Source: Myxacorys chilensis ATA2-1-KO14 | Lineage (GTDB): Bacteria > Cyanobacteriota > Cyanobacteriia > Leptolyngbyales > Leptolyngbyaceae | Assembly: GCA_019359275.1 (NCBI GenBank) | Contig: JAHHHP010000025.1 | Coordinates: forward strand, 1-64,000 | Direction: 5' to 3' | Length of the DNA stretch: 64,000 bases | Shown: positions 9,026-19,000 of the stretch, in pieces | Layout: every line of letters starts with the position of its first letter | Numbering within the stretch: position 1 is the stretch's first letter | The notes under the pieces: generated by a model | What the model was told of the DNA's origin: nothing | Database searches by the model: none | The model's input: the letters and a program-made list of their open reading frames with translations, nothing else | Made by a program: the position numbers and the translations under genes

Positions 9026-9413
9026 CTTTGGTGAACAGTCTTCGCTGCCACAGTCTTTGCTGCCTAAGTTTCACCACTTAGGTAGCGAGGCAGAATAAAT
9101 TGCTCCCCCGTGCTGCATATTCAGAACTCCGATTTCTCGAAGATCTGAATATGCAGTTTCTTGTGTTCATGCACATATCCGGATTAGGCTGCATTACAAA
9201 AATTCCAAGATTAGCGACCTGCTATCCTTTGTTAGGGACGCATTCACAAATCTATCGAGTTGCGTCCCTAACAAATCATGGTATTGCGCTTTCAACCAGG
9301 ATTGCCAGATGTTAAATCTGAAATGGCTACGGCCTAAGCAGCATCTTGATGCAGCCGATGCCCAGAATTAAAGTCATTTCTTCAGTTCAAACAACAACCT
9401 TCAACAAAATAGT
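9026..9413. other. intergenic gap holding three inverted repeats
   Basis: No gene is convincing here. A 71-codon ORF at 9100-9315 runs through two palindromes and has poor composition. Three stem-loops occur in a row: GCTGCCTAAG (9059-9068) with CTTAGGTAGC (9077-9086); CTGCATATTCAG (9113-9124) with CTGAATATGCAG (9145-9156); and TTGTTAGGGACGCA (9229-9242) with TGCGTCCCTAACAA (9261-9274). Confidence 0.7.
9229..9274. repeat. 14-bp perfect inverted repeat
   Basis: TTGTTAGGGACGCA at 9229-9242 pairs exactly with TGCGTCCCTAACAA at 9261-9274 across an 18-base loop. It is the strongest of three hairpins between the phosphatase and cobW. With no T-run it is more likely a palindromic repeat element or a structured RNA than a terminator. 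Confidence 0.75.
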
Positions 9414-10484
9414 ATGGCTGCAAAGATTCCCGTTACGGTAATTACAGGTTTTCTTGGAAGCGGAAAAACAACGTTAATTCGTCACTTGCTGCAAAACAAT
9501 GGTGGAAGACGGATTGCAGTCCTGGTGAATGAATTTGGCGAGTTGGGCATTGATGGAGAATTGCTCAAATCTTGTGAAGTGTGTCCAGAGGATGCGACTG
9601 AATCTAACATTCCTGAATCTAACATTGTTGAACTGACGAATGGGTGTCTCTGCTGCACGGTGCAAGAAGAATTTTTGCCAACGATGCTGGAGTTGCTGAA
9701 GCGGCGCGATCGCTTAGATTGCATTCTGGTTGAAACCTCTGGTCTCGCCTTACCCAAACCATTGATTAAAGCGTTTCGGTGGCATGAGATCCGCAATGCC
9801 GCCACGGTGGATGGTGTGATTACCGTTGTCGATTGCGAAGCAGTTTCATCAGGAACCTTAGCGAACGATCTAGACGCGATCGCGGCGCAACGTCAAGCTG
9901 ACCCCAATCTTGATCACGAGACGCCGCTCTCGGAACTGTTTGAAGACCAGCTTGCGTGTGCCGATTTAGTGATTTTGAACAAGACGGATTTGGTTGATCC
10001 CCAAGTCCAAACTCAGGTGCGAGAACTCGTTGAGCAAGAACTTCCTAGAGCCGTCAAAATTGTCTCGAATGGGCGCGAAGGAGAAAGTCAGCTTGATCCC
10101 AGCTTGCTGCTGGGCTTCAATGCAGCGGTAGAAGATGATTTGGAAAGCCGTCCGAGTCATCATGATGCTGAAGAGGAGCATGATCACGATGACGAAATTC
10201 AATCGACTCATATCGTTGTCGATCGCGCTTTCAACCCAGATAAACTAAAAGCGCAGCTTGAAAAACTGGTGCAAGAACAGGAGATTTACCGAATTAAAGG
10301 GTTTGTAGTGGTTCCGAATAAATCGATGCGACTCGTGATTCAGGGCGTTGGGGCGCGATTTGAGCAATTCTACGATCGTCCTTGGCGAGCGGATGAACCT
10401 CGACAAACACGATTGGTTTTCATCGGACGAGATCTGAATACTACCGAGTTATCGTCTCGTCTGGTCGAACTTGCAGAACTCTAA
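9414..10484 (+). CDS. CobW-family GTP-binding metallochaperone
   Basis: The 356-residue protein has a Walker A loop GFLGSGKTT at residues 12-20, the metal-binding GCLCC motif near residue 77, and the GTP-specificity motif LNKTD near 187. A His/Asp/Glu-rich loop (HHDAEEEHDHDDE, about 244-256) precedes the C-terminal CobW domain. COG0523 proteins are GTPases that deliver metals; CobW proper supports cobalt insertion into cobalamin, while others act in zinc homeostasis. The His-rich loop suits either. No B12 riboswitch or Zur-type palindrome was recognised in the upstream gap, so the metal cannot be decided. Confidence 0.85.
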   Translation: MAAKIPVTVITGFLGSGKTTLIRHLLQNNGGRRIAVLVNEFGELGIDGELLKSCEVCPEDATESNIPESNIVELTNGCLCCTVQEEFLPTMLELLKRRDRLDCILVETSGLALPKPLIKAFRWHEIRNAATVDGVITVVDCEAVSSGTLANDLDAIAAQRQADPNLDHETPLSELFEDQLACADLVILNKTDLVDPQVQTQVRELVEQELPRAVKIVSNGREGESQLDPSLLLGFNAAVEDDLESRPSHHDAEEEHDHDDEIQSTHIVVDRAFNPDKLKAQLEKLVQEQEIYRIKGFVVVPNKSMRLVIQGVGARFEQFYDRPWRADEPRQTRLVFIGRDLNTTELSSRLVELAEL

Positions 10485-10485
10485 T

Positions 10486-10833
10486 TTAAATTGTTTCTCC
10501 GCACTCATCCACGAGATAGCAGAGAGAGCGGAACCGCAGCCCGACAAACTGTTCATAGAGAGGGTTGATCTTGCACATCGGCGGAATATGCGCGATCGCG
10601 CGTCCAAACATGGTGATGTCGCGCTCGAACGGGCATTGGGCGGGAATCAGCTTACAGAGAGTGTGAGCAACCTTGCGATCGCGAATCTCAATCGAATCAA
10701 GCCACTGACGAATGGGTTTTAAGGGGTCGAAACCAGGTTTTTGTTGTAGGGAATAGGCTTGCATAGAAGTAGCTCCAAAAATTAGTTCAGATTCAGCCGA
10801 ATGGCTTTCCTTTTCGCGTAGTGAAGACGGCAT
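10486..10833 (-). CDS. Mo-dependent nitrogenase C-terminal domain family protein
   Basis: The 115-residue product carries DPLKPIRQWLDSIEIRD, LCKLIPAQCPFERDI and IPPMCKINPLYEQFVGLRFR. This is the pattern of the cyanobacterial family annotated as Mo-dependent nitrogenase C-terminal domain (PF06967). Despite the name, the family is widespread in non-diazotrophs and its function is not established, so this is no evidence for nitrogen fixation. Its stop is one base from the cobW stop on the opposite strand, so the two genes converge. The first 25 residues are Ser/Glu-rich; an internal ATG (MQAYSLQQKPG) is an alternative start. Confidence 0.75.
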   Translation of the reverse strand: MPSSLREKESHSAESELIFGATSMQAYSLQQKPGFDPLKPIRQWLDSIEIRDRKVAHTLCKLIPAQCPFERDITMFGRAIAHIPPMCKINPLYEQFVGLRFRSLCYLVDECGETI

Positions 10834-11462
10834 TTTAAGGTGATTCCAAAGTGGGTTTGGTCTGATCTGTAGAATGCTTTTCTCACTACAAGATACCCAT
10901 TTAAACTGGCAATTCCGTAAATATTGAAAGGAGAAATCAATTGATTTTGTTTAAGCTTTGATGAAGCTGAAGGTTTAATTAGGACAGTCTGAAAGTGTCA
11001 TAGCCAAACCAATAATCTCCCTTTCTCAATTCTTACTTCTTCATACGTATAGAAGTTTCAGCTTATGCAGATTTCCAGAGTGACCTTGAAGCGAGAAGCT
11101 AAGAGAAATATGTGAATTGCGGCTTTTTGTGGTCTCTAATTACATTAATAAAGATCCCCAGTAAAAATACACAGTATCCACAAGGGGAGTTTTTTCTTTA
11201 CTGTTTGCTAAAGCTACTTCTCCAGATATTAACCGTTGGGCAGAGCAAACAATTTCTTACACAATTTCTAAGTTTCTTGTAGCTAAAACTACAGAATTTT
11301 CTATCTAAAATTCAAGTTTTGACTATCAGGAATTAGTTTACTTCAATTAAGACGGTCCCACTTGACCATAAGTTTCTATCTGTAGAGAATCAGCAGTAGG
11401 AATGAGACTTCGCGAATCGCTAGTACGGTACATTTGCAAATGGCTGTTTTTCGGAATCAGGT
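10834..11462. other. AT-rich intergenic region without recognised gene
   Basis: These 629 bases separate two divergent genes (Mo-nitrogenase-like to the left, methyltransferase to the right) and must hold both promoters. A weak stem, TCCCC near 11155 with GGGGA near 11185, followed by a T-run, could be a terminator on the plus strand. No gene, tRNA or known riboswitch was recognised. Confidence 0.4.
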
Positions 11463-12299
11463 ATGACATCAACGCTTCATCAGCAAATTCAGCAGTTCTA
11501 CGATGCTTCGTCAGGTTTGTGGGAGCAGATTTGGGGCGAACATATGCACCACGGCTACTACGGAGCAAATGGGCAACTGAAGAAAGAACGGCGACAGGCA
11601 CAGATTGACCTGATTGAAGAACTTTTGACGTGGGCAACTGTGACTCACGCCTCAGACATTTTAGACGTAGGCTGCGGAATTGGCGGAAGCTCTCTCTATT
11701 TAGCCGAAAAGTTTGGCGCAACGGCAACCGGGATCACACTCAGCCCTGTGCAAGCCAATCGCGCCCGCGATCGCGCTCAAGCGGCAGGAATCACGGCTCA
11801 TTTTCAAGTAGCAGATGCGTTGAACATGCCCTTTGCAGAGAACTCGTTTGATTTGGTTTGGTCGCTTGAGAGCGGAGAGCACATGCCAGATAAAGCAAAG
11901 TTCTTGCAGGAGTGCTACCGAGTTTTAAAGCCAGGTGGAACATTCATCATGGCAACGTGGTGTCATCGAGCAACATCCCAAACGCCGCTCACACCTGATG
12001 AAAAGAGCCACCTAGAAGACATTTATCGAGTTTACTGTCTGCCTCACGTCATTTCGTTGCCTGAGTATGAACAGATCGCGCGGGAAATTGGATTTCAATC
12101 TCTGCGTACCGAAGATTGGTCAACGGCGGTAGCACCCTTCTGGGATATAGTGATTGACTCAGCGTTTAATTGGGATGCGATCGTAGGTTTGATTCGCTCT
12201 GGGTGGACCACAATACAAGCCGCGTTATCACTAGGACTGATGCAGCGAGGCTACCAGCGTGGATTGATTAAGTTTGGCTTACTTTGCGGACAGAAGTAA
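11463..12299 (+). CDS. gamma-tocopherol methyltransferase-type SAM methyltransferase
   Basis: The 278-residue protein is a class I SAM-dependent methyltransferase. Motif I is ILDVGCGIGGSSLYLA at about residues 65-80, a second block is DLVWSLESGEHMPDK near 130, and post-motif III is VLKPGGTFIMATW. The N-terminal WEQIWGEHMHHGYYG is characteristic of cyanobacterial and plant gamma-tocopherol methyltransferases (VTE4 type), which methylate gamma- to alpha-tocopherol. The next gene, 37 bp downstream, is a homogentisate phytyltransferase, an earlier enzyme of the same pathway, and this supports the call. The start is an ATG right after a long AT-rich leader. Confidence 0.8.
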   Translation: MTSTLHQQIQQFYDASSGLWEQIWGEHMHHGYYGANGQLKKERRQAQIDLIEELLTWATVTHASDILDVGCGIGGSSLYLAEKFGATATGITLSPVQANRARDRAQAAGITAHFQVADALNMPFAENSFDLVWSLESGEHMPDKAKFLQECYRVLKPGGTFIMATWCHRATSQTPLTPDEKSHLEDIYRVYCLPHVISLPEYEQIAREIGFQSLRTEDWSTAVAPFWDIVIDSAFNWDAIVGLIRSGWTTIQAALSLGLMQRGYQRGLIKFGLLCGQK

Positions 12300-12336
12300 T
12301 GCGATTCTAGGTAGGGTTATTGAGAGTTTTATATAA

Positions 12337-13260
12337 ATGAGCCAAATTTCATCAGTCAATCCCCTTCAGAAATATGCGCCGTGGCTCTACGCCTTCTGGA
12401 AATTCTCCCGCCCTCACACCATCATTGGAACGACGCTGAGCGTGTTGGGGATGTATCTGATCTCTCTAGGAAATTCTCTGGGGGATCAGTCCTTCCATCC
12501 CATTTCTGTTTTCATCCCATTGCTTGCCTGTCTGTGCGGTAACGTTTACATCGTTGGATTAAATCAACTCGAAGACATCGGCATCGACCGGATCAACAAG
12601 CCTCACTTGCCTCTCGCGTCTGGAGAATTTTCGATTTGGCAAGGTCGAGCGATCGTCGGCACAACTGGAATTCTAGCGATCGCACTTGCCGCCTCTGGAA
12701 GTTTCTACCTATTTGCGATGGTGGGATTGAGTCTCGCGATCGGAACAGCATATTCGTTGCCCCCGATCCGACTGAAGCGGTTTCCGTTTTGGGCGTCTCT
12801 CTGCATCTTCAGCGTTCGGGGTGCGATCGTCAATTTAGGATTATTCTTGCACTTTAATCGAGGCTTCCCGATTCCAGCCAAGGTTTGGGCATTGACGGCA
12901 TTTGTTTTGGTGTTTACCTTTGCGATCGCGATTCTTAAAGATATTCCCGATGCCGATGGCGATCGACAATACAACATCAGCACCTTTACCCTCAGGCTCG
13001 GACAGCGACCCGTGTTTAATCTGGCGCGACAAGTCGTGAGTGCTTGTTACTTGGGTGTGATTGCCGTCTCGCCCTTTCTATCGGGTGTCAATCTACCATT
13101 CTTAATTCTGACTCATTTATTGGGCTTAGGTTTGCTATGGTGGCGGAGTCAAAAACTAGATCTGCAAGATAAGGGAGAAGTCGCTCAGTTCTATCAATTT
13201 GTGTGGAAATTGTTCTTCTTGGAATACCTGATTTTTCCAGCCGCGTGTTTATTGCGATAG
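12337..13260 (+). CDS. homogentisate phytyltransferase
   Basis: The 307-residue membrane protein belongs to the UbiA prenyltransferase superfamily. It condenses homogentisate with phytyl diphosphate, the committed step of tocopherol synthesis. Both aspartate-rich prenyl-diphosphate sites are visible: NQLEDIGIDRINKPHLPLAS near residue 69 and KDIPDADGDRQYN near 202. About eight hydrophobic segments cover the rest. FSRPHTIIGTTLS near 24 is typical of the plant and cyanobacterial HPT branch. It follows the methyltransferase closely and precedes the siroheme/heme fusion gene by 30 bp. Confidence 0.88.
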   Translation: MSQISSVNPLQKYAPWLYAFWKFSRPHTIIGTTLSVLGMYLISLGNSLGDQSFHPISVFIPLLACLCGNVYIVGLNQLEDIGIDRINKPHLPLASGEFSIWQGRAIVGTTGILAIALAASGSFYLFAMVGLSLAIGTAYSLPPIRLKRFPFWASLCIFSVRGAIVNLGLFLHFNRGFPIPAKVWALTAFVLVFTFAIAILKDIPDADGDRQYNISTFTLRLGQRPVFNLARQVVSACYLGVIAVSPFLSGVNLPFLILTHLLGLGLLWWRSQKLDLQDKGEVAQFYQFVWKLFFLEYLIFPAACLLR

Positions 13261-13290
13261 GCTGTAGTCCGTAGTCTGTCGGATGGCAGC

Positions 13291-14910
13291 ATGGATTCAA
13301 TCGGAAAGGTCTATTTGGTGGGTTCGGGTCCGGGGGACATTGGAAACCTCACTGTTCGGGCATATCAGCTTCTGCAGCAAGCAGAAGTGCTGGTGTATGA
13401 TGCGCTAGTTGATGCTGAGTTTCTAGATCTTGTGCCAGAAGACTGCCTCAAGCTGAATGTCGGTAAACGGGGCGGACAGCCCAGCATGAAGCAGGGCGAG
13501 ATCGATCAGCTTTTAGTAGAACACGGCCAGCAAGGTAAATTAGTGGTGCGCTTGAAAAGTGGCGATCCGTTTATCTTTGGACGAACGACATCGGAGATTC
13601 AAGCCCTGAGAGCCGCTGAGTGTAACTACGAAGTGATCCCCGGCATTTCTTCAGCCCTCGCTGCTCCGTTGCTGGCTGATATTCCTCTCACCGATCCCGT
13701 ATTGAGCCGGGGATTTGCTGTGATTACTGCTCACGAACCAGAGCGGGTCAACTGGCAAGCATTAGCCCAACTCGACACTGTAGTCGTGCTAATGGGCGGC
13801 AAACATTTGCCGCTGATCGTCGAACAACTGCAACAACACGGCAAATCGCCAGACACCGCGATCGCGATCATTCGCTGGGCAGCACACCCAAATCAAGAAA
13901 TTTGGATCAGTAATTTAACGGAAATTCTGTCACATGTCACTCCCCAAAGTCTCTCGCCGTGTGTGATCGTAATTGGTGAAGTCGTTGGGTTACGCCCCTT
14001 CCTCACCCAACCTCATAAAATCAGGAATTCAGAACTGGAGCCAACTCCATCTTCTGCCTCCGACGCTACATTCATCTCATCTCAACCTCAATTAGATCCT
14101 GAACCATCCGTGTCTACAACGCTCTCTGGTAAAACGATTCTCGTGACGCGTGCCGCAGGACAGTCTGGGCACTTCAGCCGCCTGCTCGAACAGCAAGGCG
14201 CTACGGTGATAGAAATGCCGACGCTCGAAATTGTCCCTCCTTCTAGCTGGGAAGAAATAGACGATGCGATCGCTCATCTCAACGACTTCGATTGGCTGAT
14301 TTTAACGTCGACCAATGCAGTGGAGTATTTCTTCGATCGCTTAGGCTCTCAGCTTCAAGATGTGGGAGCGTTAACCAACATTAAAATTGCAGTAGTAGGA
14401 GAAAAAACGGCATTCAAGCTAAAGCAGCGAGGCATGCAGCCCGATTTTGTGCCGCCTGATTTCATTGCGGATGCCATGATTGTTAATTTTCCAGAATCGG
14501 TAGAGGGCAAAAAGCTGCTGTTTCCGAGAGTCGAGACTGGCGGGCGAGAGACGCTGGTGAAAGAATTCAAAGCGCGGGGGGCGGAGATTACAGAAGTTGC
14601 CGCCTATCAGTCTGCCTGCCCGCAAGAGGCTGATCCCCACGCGATCGCAGCGCTGAAAAACCGCAAAGTTGATATCATCACGTTTGCTAGTTCTAAAACC
14701 GTTAAACATTTCTGCGAATTGCTTGATCGCTCATTAGGTGGAGGGTGGAATACTTACTTAGAAAATGTTGGATTGGCATCGATCGGACCGCAAACCTCAA
14801 AGACTTCTAAAGCACTACTGGGTCGCATTGATATTGAGGCACAGGAATATACGTTAGAAGGGTTGCTCAGCGCGATCGCGGCTTGGCTCAATAGTGATGC
14901 TCAAGTTTAG
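13291..14910 (+). CDS. cobA-hemD: uroporphyrinogen-III C-methyltransferase / uroporphyrinogen-III synthase fusion
   Basis: The 539-residue protein joins two enzymes. Residues 1 to about 245 are the SAM-dependent methylase: VYLVGSGPGDIGNLTVRA at 7-24, VVRLKSGDPFIFGR near 85-98 and IPGISSALAAP near 117. It turns uroporphyrinogen III into precorrin-2 for siroheme and cobalamin. After a Ser/Thr-rich linker at about 245-280, residues 285-535 form HemD, which cyclises hydroxymethylbilane to uroporphyrinogen III (KTILVTRAAGQSGHFS, TSTNAVEYFF, FASSKTVKHF). Having both steps in one chain is known in several bacterial groups and would channel the product toward siroheme/B12. The ATG at 13291 puts the glycine motif at the expected place. 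Confidence 0.92.
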   Translation: MDSIGKVYLVGSGPGDIGNLTVRAYQLLQQAEVLVYDALVDAEFLDLVPEDCLKLNVGKRGGQPSMKQGEIDQLLVEHGQQGKLVVRLKSGDPFIFGRTTSEIQALRAAECNYEVIPGISSALAAPLLADIPLTDPVLSRGFAVITAHEPERVNWQALAQLDTVVVLMGGKHLPLIVEQLQQHGKSPDTAIAIIRWAAHPNQEIWISNLTEILSHVTPQSLSPCVIVIGEVVGLRPFLTQPHKIRNSELEPTPSSASDATFISSQPQLDPEPSVSTTLSGKTILVTRAAGQSGHFSRLLEQQGATVIEMPTLEIVPPSSWEEIDDAIAHLNDFDWLILTSTNAVEYFFDRLGSQLQDVGALTNIKIAVVGEKTAFKLKQRGMQPDFVPPDFIADAMIVNFPESVEGKKLLFPRVETGGRETLVKEFKARGAEITEVAAYQSACPQEADPHAIAALKNRKVDIITFASSKTVKHFCELLDRSLGGGWNTYLENVGLASIGPQTSKTSKALLGRIDIEAQEYTLEGLLSAIAAWLNSDAQV

Positions 14911-14969
14911 TACTCGTGTACTAAAAACCATGTTATCCTCAAAGTTACCGAATGGGAAAGAGGAGCGGC

Positions 14970-15536
14970 ATGAGTGTAGAGCAAACGACCCAATTAATCC
15001 AGCTAGTTCTCAATTCAGTACTCATGGTGTTGGCGTGTGCCTTTGTATTAAGCGGTTTGTTGCTGCGTCGTAGCGTGTTAGAGAACCGTTTGCAAGCGAC
15101 CAGCATCGAGTATTTTCAAATCTTGCACCGAATCAATCTTCCGCGCAGCGCGTCTGGCGGAGCATTACAAACGAACCGCCTGCTATTTCTAAAGAAGCGA
15201 TTGCGCCATCTTCAAAACCAGGTGAAAACCTCTCGTGCCAGCATTTTAGGGATCTATTACGCTCTAATCGTGTTTGCGGTGAGTGTGTTCTCGCTGTCAA
15301 TTCGGAGTCTGATTGGCGCAGAATGGCTGGTTTCAGGATCAATGACGCTCTTTATCGTTGGCGTCGTGATGCTTTTGGTGAGTTTGGCATTGGTTGTGTT
15401 CGACCTGCACAAGTCGGAGAATCCGTTGTGGCAAGACATGCGCGATACGCTGACGCAAGGCAAAGCAGAGATTAGAAAATTTCGGGGGCGGCGAGTAACG
15501 CCTTTGAAGCCCCATCGGAACGTCAAGGCGAGTTAA
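14970..15536 (+). CDS. membrane protein, DUF2721-like
   Basis: From the ATG at 14970 (after AGAGGAG) the product is 188 residues; the in-frame ATG at 14952 would place the ribosome-binding site inside the gene. It has a hydrophobic segment at about 10-30 (LVLNSVLMVLACAFVLSGLLL), a basic soluble loop at about 35-95, two further hydrophobic segments at about 95-160 and a basic tail. This one-plus-two layout with a V/L-ENRL turn after the first helix resembles the DUF2721 family of cyanobacteria, but that match is by impression. Its end overlaps the convergent gene 15533-15808 by four bases. Confidence 0.65.
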   Translation: MSVEQTTQLIQLVLNSVLMVLACAFVLSGLLLRRSVLENRLQATSIEYFQILHRINLPRSASGGALQTNRLLFLKKRLRHLQNQVKTSRASILGIYYALIVFAVSVFSLSIRSLIGAEWLVSGSMTLFIVGVVMLLVSLALVVFDLHKSENPLWQDMRDTLTQGKAEIRKFRGRRVTPLKPHRNVKAS

Positions 15537-15808
15537 GCTTGGGGCGCAATGACTGTCGCGGTTTGACCAGAGCGATCGACAACGACCCAACCCATTGATG
15601 GGTCAAGGTTGTCGGCGCTCTCGCTAATTTTAAAGGAATATTTTTCGCCCCTCGTAGTGATCGAAAAATCTCCCTTCTGAGATGGATTTACTACGAATCC
15701 TCGATCTCTAAGACAAAACAGCACCCATCCTTTCAGCGTCTGGTTTGCCGGGTTAAACGGAACGGGGGGGCGATTAAACACATCTTGCATTACCTCAATC
15801 AGCGGCAT
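15533..15808 (-). CDS. hypothetical protein, cyanobacterial
   Basis: The product has 91 residues, with no signal peptide or membrane segment. The middle reads LKGWVLFCLRDRGFVVNP then GEKYSFKISESADNL, suggesting a small alpha/beta fold. It ends in a hydrophobic strand, QTATVIAPQA. The 3' end overlaps the convergent membrane-protein gene by four bases. I do not recognise a named family. Confidence 0.6.
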   Translation of the reverse strand: MPLIEVMQDVFNRPPVPFNPANQTLKGWVLFCLRDRGFVVNPSQKGDFSITTRGEKYSFKISESADNLDPSMGWVVVDRSGQTATVIAPQA

Positions 15809-16035
15809 GGCGGCGATCTCCTAACGTCTCTCTTCACTAGCCTAAACCGGAAGGGACGCCAGCAAACCTATAAGAAAGTTTGATACATTAATACTATACA
15901 ACGATCACGGGTCGTGCGTTTGTCCCCATTTGGGAGTAAACGCCACATATAGGGTACGAGTTTAGAAAATTTTGTAGATATAGCGCGAATGATCGGTTAC
16001 GCTTAGACTCATTCCTTCGCGTGGGTTGAGTGATT
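15809..16035. other. intergenic region upstream of dnaE
   Basis: These 227 bases lie between two divergent genes and must hold the dnaE promoter. No specific box, RNA or repeat was recognised. Confidence 0.4.
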
Positions 16036-19000
16036 ATGTCGTTTGTCGGTTTGCATATTCACAGTGACTATAGTTTGCTGGATGGCGCTAGTCAGCTTCC
16101 AGAACTGGTCGAGCGAGCGGTTGAGTTGGGAATGCCCGCGATCGCGCTGACTGACCACGGTGTGATGTATGGCGCGATCGAGCTGCTCAAGGTGACTCAA
16201 GGCAAGCTCAAACCGATCATTGGCAATGAGATGTACATCATCAACGGCGACATCACCAAGCAAGAACGCCGTCCCCGCTATCACCAAGTTGTTCTAGCAA
16301 AAAATACGATCGGCTACAAAAATCTGGTCAAACTGACGACGATTTCTAATCTGCAAGGCGTTCAAGGCAAAGGAATTTTCTCGCGCCCTTGCGTGAACAA
16401 AGATCTTCTGAAGCAATATCACGAGGGATTGATCGTCACGAGCGCCTGTTTGGGAGGCGAAGTTCCGCAGGCGATTTTGCAAGGTAAACCTGAAATTGCG
16501 CGTCGAGTGGCAAGGGAATACAAAGAAGTTTTTGGTGACGATTATTATTTAGAAATTCAAGATCACGGGCTACACGAAGAACGCATCGTGAATCCTGAAA
16601 TTATTAAAATTGCTCGCGAACTTGATATTAAAATCATTGCTACGAACGATTCTCACTATATTTCCTGTTTTGATGTGGAAGCGCATGATGCCCTGTTGTG
16701 TATTCAAACCGGGAAGCTGATTTCAGAAGAAAAACGGCTGCGCTACACAGGAACCGAGTATTTGAAATCGGCAGATGAGATGCGGATGCTGTTTCGCGAT
16801 CATCTGACGCAAGATATTGTCGATGCTGCGATCGCAACCACGTTAGAGGTGGCGGGCAAAGTCGAGGAATACCAGATTATGGGTGAACCCCGCCTGCCTA
16901 ACTACACGGTTCCTGACGGGTTTACGCCAGATACCTACATGGAAAAGGTGGCCTGGGAGGGGTTATTACAACGTCAGAAAGTAACGTCTCGCGATCAAAT
17001 TAGTGCCGTTTATCAAGAACGCTTTGTCTATGAACTGAACATGCTTCAGCAGATGGGATTCTCAACGTATTTCTTAGTCGTTTGGGATTACATCAAATAC
17101 GCCAGAGACAATGGAATTCCGGTTGGCCCTGGACGCGGTTCGGCTGCCGGATCGCTTGTTGCTTACGCGCTTGGCATTACCAATATTGATCCGGTTCATC
17201 ATGGCTTACTGTTCGAGCGATTTCTCAATCCTGAACGGAAATCCATGCCTGACGTAGATACTGACTTCTGTATCGATAGGCGCGATGAAGTGATCAAATA
17301 CGTCACTGAAAAATACGGCACAGAGCGCGTTGCCCAGATTATCACCTACAACCGGATGGCATCTAAAGCGGTGCTAAAAGATGTCGCGCGAGTGCTGAAC
17401 GTGCCGTATGGTGAGAGCGATCGCATGACGAAGATGATCCCTACTGTGCGCGGCAAGCCGACCAAACTGAAGGTGATGATCTCCGACAAAACGCCAGCAC
17501 CAGAGTTTAGAGAGAAATACGAGAGTGGTGCGATCGTGCCTAACTCTTCTGTCACCTATCGGGATTGGATCGACACAGCCATTCGGATCGAAGGAACCAA
17601 CAAAAGCGTCGGCATTCATGCGGCGGGTGTAGTGATTTCAGCCGATCCGCTCGATGAAATTGTGCCACTCCAGCGCAACGCCGATGGTGCAGTGTTCACG
17701 CAATACTTTATGGAAGATATTGAGTCGTTGGGTCTACTCAAGATGGACTTTTTGGGACTCAAAAATCTGACGATGATTCAAAAAACGGTTGAACTGATTC
17801 AGCAAAGCCGTAATTTCAAATTAGACATTGATGAGTTGTCGCTCGACGATCCAGAAGTGTATAAACTTTTGGGCAGAGGTGAACTTGAAGGCATCTTCCA
17901 GCTTGAATCTTCTGGAATGCGGCAAGTCGTTCGCGATCTGAAACCATCTGGAATTGAAGATATTTCTTCTATTCTGGCGCTTTATCGCCCCGGCCCACTA
18001 GATGCAGGACTCATTCCCAGATTCATCAACCGTAAGCACGGGCGCGAACGAATTGATTATGCCGATGACATTCTGAAGCCGATTTTAAAAGAGACCTATG
18101 GAATCATGGTCTATCAAGAGCAAATCATGAAAATTGCTCAGGATATGGCGGGCTATTCTCTTGGTCAGGCGGATTTGCTGCGCCGGGCAATGGGGAAGAA
18201 GAAAAAATCTGAGATGGAGAAACATCAAGCGATGTTTGTTGAGGGGGCAATCAAAAATAAGATTCCGCCTAAAGTCGCTGGCGAACTGTTTGATCAGATG
18301 GTGCTGTTCGCCGAGTACTGTTTCAACAAATCCCACTCCACGGCTTATGGGTATGTCACCTATCAAACGGCTTACCTCAAAGCGAACTATCGCACTGAAT
18401 ACATGGCAGCGCTACTGACCATTAACAGTGGCGATCAAGACAAGGTGCAGAGATACATTGGCACGTGTCTCAGTCTAGGTGTCCAGATTCAACCGCCGGA
18501 TATTAACCGTTCTGGCGTGGACTTTACTCCCATTGGCGATCAAATTCTCTTCGGTTTATCGGCAGTGCGGCATGTGGGGATGGGCGTGATCGAAGCGATT
18601 TTGGAGGCGAGACGAGAGAAAGGGGCGTTTAAGTCATTGGCGGACTTGTGCGATCGCCTTGATCCCCGAACCGCAAACCGTCGTGCCTTAGAATCATTGA
18701 TTCACTGCGGAGCCTTCGATCAGCTTTCCAACAATCGCCATCAAATGATCCAAGACCTCGAACTCTTGCTCGACTGGTCGCAGTCTCGTGCCCGCGATCG
18801 CGCCAGTGGTCAGGGTAGCCTATTTGATCTGTTAGGCGGTGGCAGCACGCCGCAATCGAGCTACGAACTTGCACCAAAAGCGCCGCCTGTCGCCGATTAT
18901 CCTCAGCAAGAAAAGCTGCGGCTCGAAAAAGAAGTACTAGGATTTTATATTTCGGATCACCCGCTCAAACATCTGCGAGAAACAGCAAAGATGCTGGCTC

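Noticed and set aside
9100..9315. 71-codon ORF
   Set aside because: It runs through two perfect palindromes and has no plausible protein character.
9314..9413. Cobalamin riboswitch or Zur box before cobW
   Set aside because: No B12-box-like or Zur-like sequence could be recognised by eye.
10486..10833. Evidence of nitrogen fixation
   Set aside because: The Mo-dependent nitrogenase C-terminal family is common in non-fixing cyanobacteria and no nif gene is present.
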